A DNA stretch of 58,624 nucleotides from Paenibacillaceae bacterium (GTDB lineage Bacteria; Bacillota; Bacilli; Paenibacillales; CANHGK01), in assembly GCA_947460235.1 (NCBI GenBank), contig CANHGK010000017.1:1-58624 (forward strand), read 5' to 3'. Positions 55,232-58,624 of this stretch are shown here, one piece after another. The stretch's first letter is position 1; the number at the start of each line of letters is the position of its first letter. The notes beneath the pieces were generated by a model. The model was not told where the DNA came from and ran no database searches. It saw only the letters and a list, made by a program, of their open reading frames with translations. The position numbers and the translations under genes are program-made.

Positions 55232-56422
55232 TCACTGTTTTCGTTCGTTCGGCAATAACAGAGTGGCCCAACCTGCTAAAGGTAAAATGGCTAGCCAAAA
55301 AATTAATGTTTGAAGTCCGATATGATCTGCAAGTATTCCGAGAGCAACGGCACCGATTGCGCCCATTCCAAACGCTAAACCGATGACTAACCCAGAAACC
55401 GTCCCGATTTTTCCGGGTAATAAATCTTGTGCATACACGACGGTTACTGAAAAACTTGATAATAAAATCAATCCGTCCAAAGCAATGACAACATATGCAA
55501 GGGCTGGACCACAAAAAGGCAGTGCGACCGCGAATGGTAACGAACCGAGCATAGAAAGCACAATTGTATTTTTTCTTCCGATTTTATCTGAAAGTGGACC
55601 GCCGAGAAACGTTCCGATTGCACCAAAAATTAAAAAGACAAATACGTATGATTGTGCGTTCGTGATCCCGTTGTGCAACACGTCGACTTGATATAACGCA
55701 TAAAAATTTACGATTCCTGAATAGTACCAAGACCTTGCAAACACAAGAAAAAGCAACAGGATTAACCATTTTAGCGGGAAGGCGTTTACTGTTCCTAAGA
55801 AGCCGAGTGATTGTTTTTTCTCAGACGTCGACATGTTTTCTTTAAGATGATTACTGAGCCAACGTGCGATACTTAAGAGAATAAAAATTGCGATGGCAGT
55901 AATTATGGCAAAAAACCAAGTCGCATTTAGACCGAACGGTACAAATAACAAAATCATAAATAGCGGGGCAAGTGCTTGTCCTGTATTTCCGCCAACCTGA
56001 AAAATAGATTGTGCCAATCCTCGGCGTTTGCCAGCGGATAATGCGACAACTCGAGAACCTTCTGGGTGAAAAATCGCTGAGCCCAAACCAATGAGTACCG
56101 CAGCGATAAGAATCATCGCAAACGATTCGCTAAAACGAATAAAAATCATTGCGCTAAATGACAGCAGCATACCAATCGGCAACGTATAAGGTGAAGGTTT
56201 TCGATCGCTTAAAGCTCCAATTAATGGTTGGAAAATTGATGAAGTCATATTTAATGCAAATGCGATCCAACCAAGTTGTGTGTACGAAAAATGAAATTCA
56301 CTTGCGAAGATCGGATTTAATGCTGGAATTACAGATTGGATGGAATCATTAATGAGATGAACAACGCTGATAATGATTAAGATCGAAAACATTGTTTTCG
56401 TTTGCTGTATTTGATGGCTCAT
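55232..56422 (-). CDS. fsr: MFS exporter, fosmidomycin-resistance (Fsr) type
   Basis: 396 residues with 12 membrane helices. The first helix VVHLINDSIQSVIPALNPIF and the loop GSAIFHPEGSRVVALSAGKRRG match the Fsr family of drug exporters. ATG 56422 follows GGAG by 9 nt. It lies 5 nt after psd, so they share a transcript. Natural substrate unknown. Confidence 0.9.
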   Translation of the reverse strand: MSHQIQQTKTMFSILIIISVVHLINDSIQSVIPALNPIFASEFHFSYTQLGWIAFALNMTSSIFQPLIGALSDRKPSPYTLPIGMLLSFSAMIFIRFSESFAMILIAAVLIGLGSAIFHPEGSRVVALSAGKRRGLAQSIFQVGGNTGQALAPLFMILLFVPFGLNATWFFAIITAIAIFILLSIARWLSNHLKENMSTSEKKQSLGFLGTVNAFPLKWLILLLFLVFARSWYYSGIVNFYALYQVDVLHNGITNAQSYVFVFLIFGAIGTFLGGPLSDKIGRKNTIVLSMLGSLPFAVALPFCGPALAYVVIALDGLILLSSFSVTVVYAQDLLPGKIGTVSGLVIGLAFGMGAIGAVALGILADHIGLQTLIFWLAILPLAGWATLLLPNERKQ

Positions 56423-56427
56423 TATAT

Positions 56428-57207
56428 TCAACTCCAATGACCGATCGCTTGCCCCATTCTGACGCGTCCGCCTTCAACTAACGTAGAGTCCCAATTGAAA
56501 TTGCCCGAAACAAATAGTACTACGGTTGATCCGAACTCGAAATAGGCTAACTCTCCACCTTTAATTAAATCAGTGCCAATCGGAACTGCATATTGTATTG
56601 AAGAAACATTCATTGCACCGACTTTGCAAACTGCAACTTCACCGAATTTGCTTTGGATACAAGTTGTCAAACGTTCGTTTCTTTTTAAAACGCCGCGAAT
56701 ATGTGTCAAAGCTGGATCGTGAACTGGATAAACAGCTCCAGGCACGTGTAAATGAGATTTCCACGTACCGCTTACTGGCGCATGTATTCTGTGGTAATCG
56801 GTCGGGCTTAAATATAGAACAATAAAATGTGAAAAGTTATTTACTTGTAAATCGTCGAAATCATTAATGATTTCTAATGGAGTGTATCTTTGACCTTTAA
56901 CAATTAATTCTTTTGCATCATTAATTTCACCGACAGCTGTTATTCTTGCGTCAACGGGAGATGCAAGTGATTGATCATTACGATCGATAACACGAGTGCC
57001 CGGTTTAAGACGTCTTGTAAAAAAAGAATTTAATGTAGGGTATTGATCTAAATCCATTTCAGCTTCTTCGATTTTGATATTGTAAATGTTTGCGAAGGTT
57101 GGAATCATAAATTTGCTAATTTTAGATTTAGCAAACGTTCCAGTAATAGATGAAATAAAACGACTAGATGTTAATTCTGTAAAAAAACGAAAAAAAGTTA
57201 ACTTCAT
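56428..57207 (-). CDS. psd: Phosphatidylserine decarboxylase proenzyme
   Basis: 259 residues. It makes phosphatidylethanolamine. The self-cleavage site that forms the pyruvoyl group is in FEFGSTVVLF (Gly-Ser). Other conserved parts are SPVDARIT, YLSPTDYHRIHAPV and VGAMNVSSI. ATG 57207 follows GGAG by 9 nt and gives the family length. The pssA gene is not adjacent. Confidence 0.95.
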   Translation of the reverse strand: MKLTFFRFFTELTSSRFISSITGTFAKSKISKFMIPTFANIYNIKIEEAEMDLDQYPTLNSFFTRRLKPGTRVIDRNDQSLASPVDARITAVGEINDAKELIVKGQRYTPLEIINDFDDLQVNNFSHFIVLYLSPTDYHRIHAPVSGTWKSHLHVPGAVYPVHDPALTHIRGVLKRNERLTTCIQSKFGEVAVCKVGAMNVSSIQYAVPIGTDLIKGGELAYFEFGSTVVLFVSGNFNWDSTLVEGGRVRMGQAIGHWS

Positions 57208-57309
57208 TAAGTTCATCTCCAATTTTTATAAAGATTAATTGATGCAGGGTGCATATCGAACATTCTTACTAATTTCGTTTAAAATGTAAAGCACTCACCG
57301 TTTGAAATC

Positions 57310-57325
57310 TACATCATATGATGTA
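57310..57325. promoter_or_regulatory. Perfect 16-bp palindrome between psd and gerE
   Basis: TACATCATATGATGTA reads the same on both strands and lies about 40 nt before the gerE start, between divergent genes. Confidence 0.45.
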
Positions 57326-57364
57326 AAAACGAATTAAAATTAATGAAATATCGGAGGGGTTCAT

Positions 57365-57589
57365 CTGGATGACTATGCGAACAAAAAATGGTCTGTATTA
57401 ACCGCACGTGAACGGCAAGTTTTTGAATTGTTAGTAAAAGATAAAACAACAAAGGAAATTGCGGTTTTATTGGAAATAAATGAGAAAACAGTTCGAAATC
57501 ACATCTCAAATGTCATTCAAAAGCTAAGTGTTAAAGGGAGATCGCAAGCTATTGTTGAATTAGTCAGATTAGATGAAATTGCGTTGTGA
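57365..57589 (+). CDS. gerE: GerE-like LuxR-type spore-coat regulator, apparent CTG start
   Basis: 74 residues, the length of B. subtilis GerE. The HTH is nearly identical in pattern (LTARERQVFELLVKDKTTKE, EKTVRNHISN, QKLSVKGRSQAIVEL). GerE acts late in the mother cell with sigma-K on spore coat genes. In this frame there is no ATG, GTG or TTG between the upstream stop (57344) and the HTH. CTG at 57365 follows GGAGGGG by 5 nt and is the best start. It occupies a place downstream of sdhCAB, as in B. subtilis, though 10 kb away. Confidence 0.85.
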   Translation: MDDYANKKWSVLTARERQVFELLVKDKTTKEIAVLLEINEKTVRNHISNVIQKLSVKGRSQAIVELVRLDEIAL

Positions 57590-57628
57590 TTTTCCGAAAA
57601 TAAAAATCAAAAAAAACAAGGAAACTAC

Positions 57629-57657
57629 TTGCAAACAACAAAAGACCTATGTTATAT
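57629..57657 (+). promoter_or_regulatory. Promoter of the tRNA-Ala/tRNA-Ser genes
   Basis: TTGCAA and TTATAT are separated by 17 nt, 45 nt before tRNA-Ala. A CTTCAA/TTGAAG mini-hairpin lies in the leader. Confidence 0.6.
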
Positions 57658-57701
57658 TCCTTCTTGTCCTCTTCAAGTAGTTGAAGCGGTCGAAGGAAAG
57701 C

Positions 57702-57774
57702 GGGGCCATAGCTCAGCTGGGAGAGCGCCTGCCTTGCAAGCAGGAGGTCAGCGGTTCGATCCCGCTTGGCTCCA
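57702..57774 (+). tRNA. tRNA-Ala (TGC)
   Basis: GGGGCCA acceptor pairs with TGGCTCC; the anticodon loop CTTGCAA gives TGC; T loop GGTTCGATC. No CCA encoded. Confidence 0.96.
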
Positions 57775-57849
57775 TAACTTACTTTTGTAAGTTAATTGAT
57801 ATGCAGTCAAGGAATGTTTGAATAAGATCTCCTGGGCGGCAGACCACCT

Positions 57850-57936
57850 GGAGAGGTGGTCGAGTGGTTTAAGGCAACGGTCTTGAAAACCGTCGTAGGT
57901 GTGAGCCTACCGTGGGTTCGAATCCCACCCTCTCCG
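57850..57936 (+). tRNA. tRNA-Ser (TGA)
   Basis: 87 nt with a long variable arm (GTAGGTGTGAGCCTAC). The anticodon loop gives TGA. Acceptor GGAGAGG pairs with CCTCTCC, discriminator G. Confidence 0.95.
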
Positions 57937-57971
57937 ATTTAATTGCTTCAAAAATTGTTTGAACGAAACAC

Positions 57972-58000
57972 TTGCAAAACGATTTGAGATGTGTTATCTT
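57972..58000 (+). promoter_or_regulatory. Promoter of the tRNA-Gly/Leu/Pro genes
   Basis: TTGCAA and TATCTT are 17 nt apart. A leader stem (GCTTC...GAAGC) lies downstream, about 58007-58041. Confidence 0.55.
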
Positions 58001-58107
58001 AATTAAGCTTCTCAAGCGTGAGTAGCAGAACTTGTTGAAGCATTAGAAACAAGTTCCAATAATTGCAACATCAAATGGAATTAATCATTTTGACTGAGCA
58101 AACTCAT

Positions 58108-58179
58108 GCGGAAGTGGCTCAGTGGTAGAGCATCGCCTTGCCAAGGCGAGGGTCGCGGGTTCGAATCCCGTCTTCCGCT
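58108..58179 (+). tRNA. tRNA-Gly (GCC)
   Basis: Acceptor GCGGAAG/CTTCCGC, anticodon GCC in CTTGCCAA, T loop GGTTCGAATCC, discriminator T. Confidence 0.96.
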
Positions 58180-58196
58180 CTTGTACAACTTAATTA

Positions 58197-58279
<83 letters not shown>

Positions 58280-58288
58280 TTGCTTTTA

Positions 58289-58362
58289 CGGGACGTAGCT
58301 CAGCTTGGTAGAGCGCTTGGTTTGGGACCAAGAAGTCGCATGTTCAAATCGTGTCGTCCCGA
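58289..58362 (+). tRNA. tRNA-Pro (TGG)
   Basis: Acceptor CGGGACG/CGTCCCG, anticodon loop TTTGGGA gives TGG, T loop TGTTCAAATC. Confidence 0.95.
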
Positions 58363-58405
58363 TTGGGTTTATCCCATAAGTAAGGAAAGTAAGGCGCATG
58401 GTGCT

Positions 58406-58441
58406 TGTCGCATCAGTAACTGCGACATCATCATTTTTTTT
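58406..58441 (+). terminator. Terminator of the tRNA cluster
   Basis: TGTCGCA and TGCGACA pair around TCAGTAAC, with T8 shortly after. Confidence 0.7.
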
Positions 58442-58452
58442 CGCAAATCAGG

Positions 58453-58624
58453 TTGACAACAACTTAACAGATGTGTTAACCTACTCCTTGTGCTTAAATC
58501 GTTCCTTGAAAACTGAACACTGAATGTAAGAGAGAAACGATGAGATCGTAGCGGAGATCATCGAGCAATAAAAACGCTAGCGAGAGCTTAAAGGTCTTAG
58601 GACCTTAGGATATCAACACCATCA
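58453..58624 (+). promoter_or_regulatory. Promoter and leader of an rRNA operon (16S gene beyond the window)
   Basis: TTGACA (58453-58458) lies 17 nt before a weak TTAACC. Downstream the sequence CTTGAAAACTGAACA is typical of Bacilli rrn leaders and spacers. It is followed by stems (CGATGA/TCATCG; AAGGTC/GACCTT at 58591-58606) suited to rRNA processing. No mature rRNA sequence is reached. Confidence 0.6.

Overview
The window is chromosomal DNA of a low-to-moderate GC, spore-forming, aerobic Bacillota (Bacilli). Signposts are a Bacillus-type sufCDSUB operon, the dnaB-dnaI primosome pair, yuiB/ndh/yumC-type genes, HemQ (coproporphyrin-dependent haem pathway), a five-histidine Bacillus-type SdhC, trxA-uvrC-sdhCAB synteny like B. 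subtilis, a GerE homologue and an AbrB-type regulator. PilZ, CheX and an EAL protein point to motility and c-di-GMP signalling. A relative of Alicyclobacillaceae or Paenibacillaceae would fit, but this is inference. No insertion sequence, prophage block or CRISPR array was seen.

Layout: 1-6.8 kb, housekeeping genes (end of a CoA-disulfide-reductase/rhodanese fusion, a membrane hydrolase, an SPFH protein, serC, trmL, an AbrB-like regulator, a DUF2161 protein). 6.9-18.9 kb, a starch/maltodextrin locus: a GH13 lipoprotein amylase with MalG, MalF and MalE (one leftward operon), a LacI-type regulator, and a divergent 1572-residue secreted protein made of one CBM35/6-like module and 13 CBM25-like repeats with no catalytic domain. 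19.0-21.6 kb, a methylthioribose-kinase homologue that has lost two catalytic aspartates, a PilZ protein and a DUF1802 protein. 21.7-26.9 kb, sufCDSUB. 26.9-29.2 kb, a holin-like small protein, a secreted permuted papain-like protein and a coupled anchored protein. 29.2-32.7 kb, a secreted GH119 alpha-amylase with CBM25. 32.7-39.6 kb, DUF1128, yumC, ndh, hemQ, yuiB, dnaB and dnaI. 39.6-47.1 kb, trxA, uvrC, a K+ channel regulatory subunit, a LysR regulator and sdhCAB. 47.2-57.6 kb, a DMT exporter/PHP phosphatase operon, another LysR regulator, cheX, an SDR, a PAS-GGDEF-EAL protein, an aminotransferase, an Fsr-like MFS pump, psd and gerE. 57.7-58.6 kb, five tRNA genes and then an rRNA-operon promoter and leader; the 16S gene should begin just beyond the window.

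How the parts work together: the secreted GH119 amylase would open starch. The 13-repeat binding protein could hold starch at or near the cell. Maltodextrins would be trimmed by the lipoprotein GH13 enzyme, captured by MalE and imported through MalFG; no ATPase gene is in the cluster, so a shared MsmX-type ATPase is expected elsewhere. Palindromes in both intergenic regions around the LacI-type gene, and a cre-like site in the GH119 gene, suggest common sugar control.

The most unusual items are the non-catalytic 13-fold starch-binding array with apparent decay of its binding residues along the chain, the predicted MtnK pseudokinase, a hairpin masking the ribosome site of the holin-like gene, a gerE gene with an apparent CTG start, and a tandem repeat at the suf promoter.
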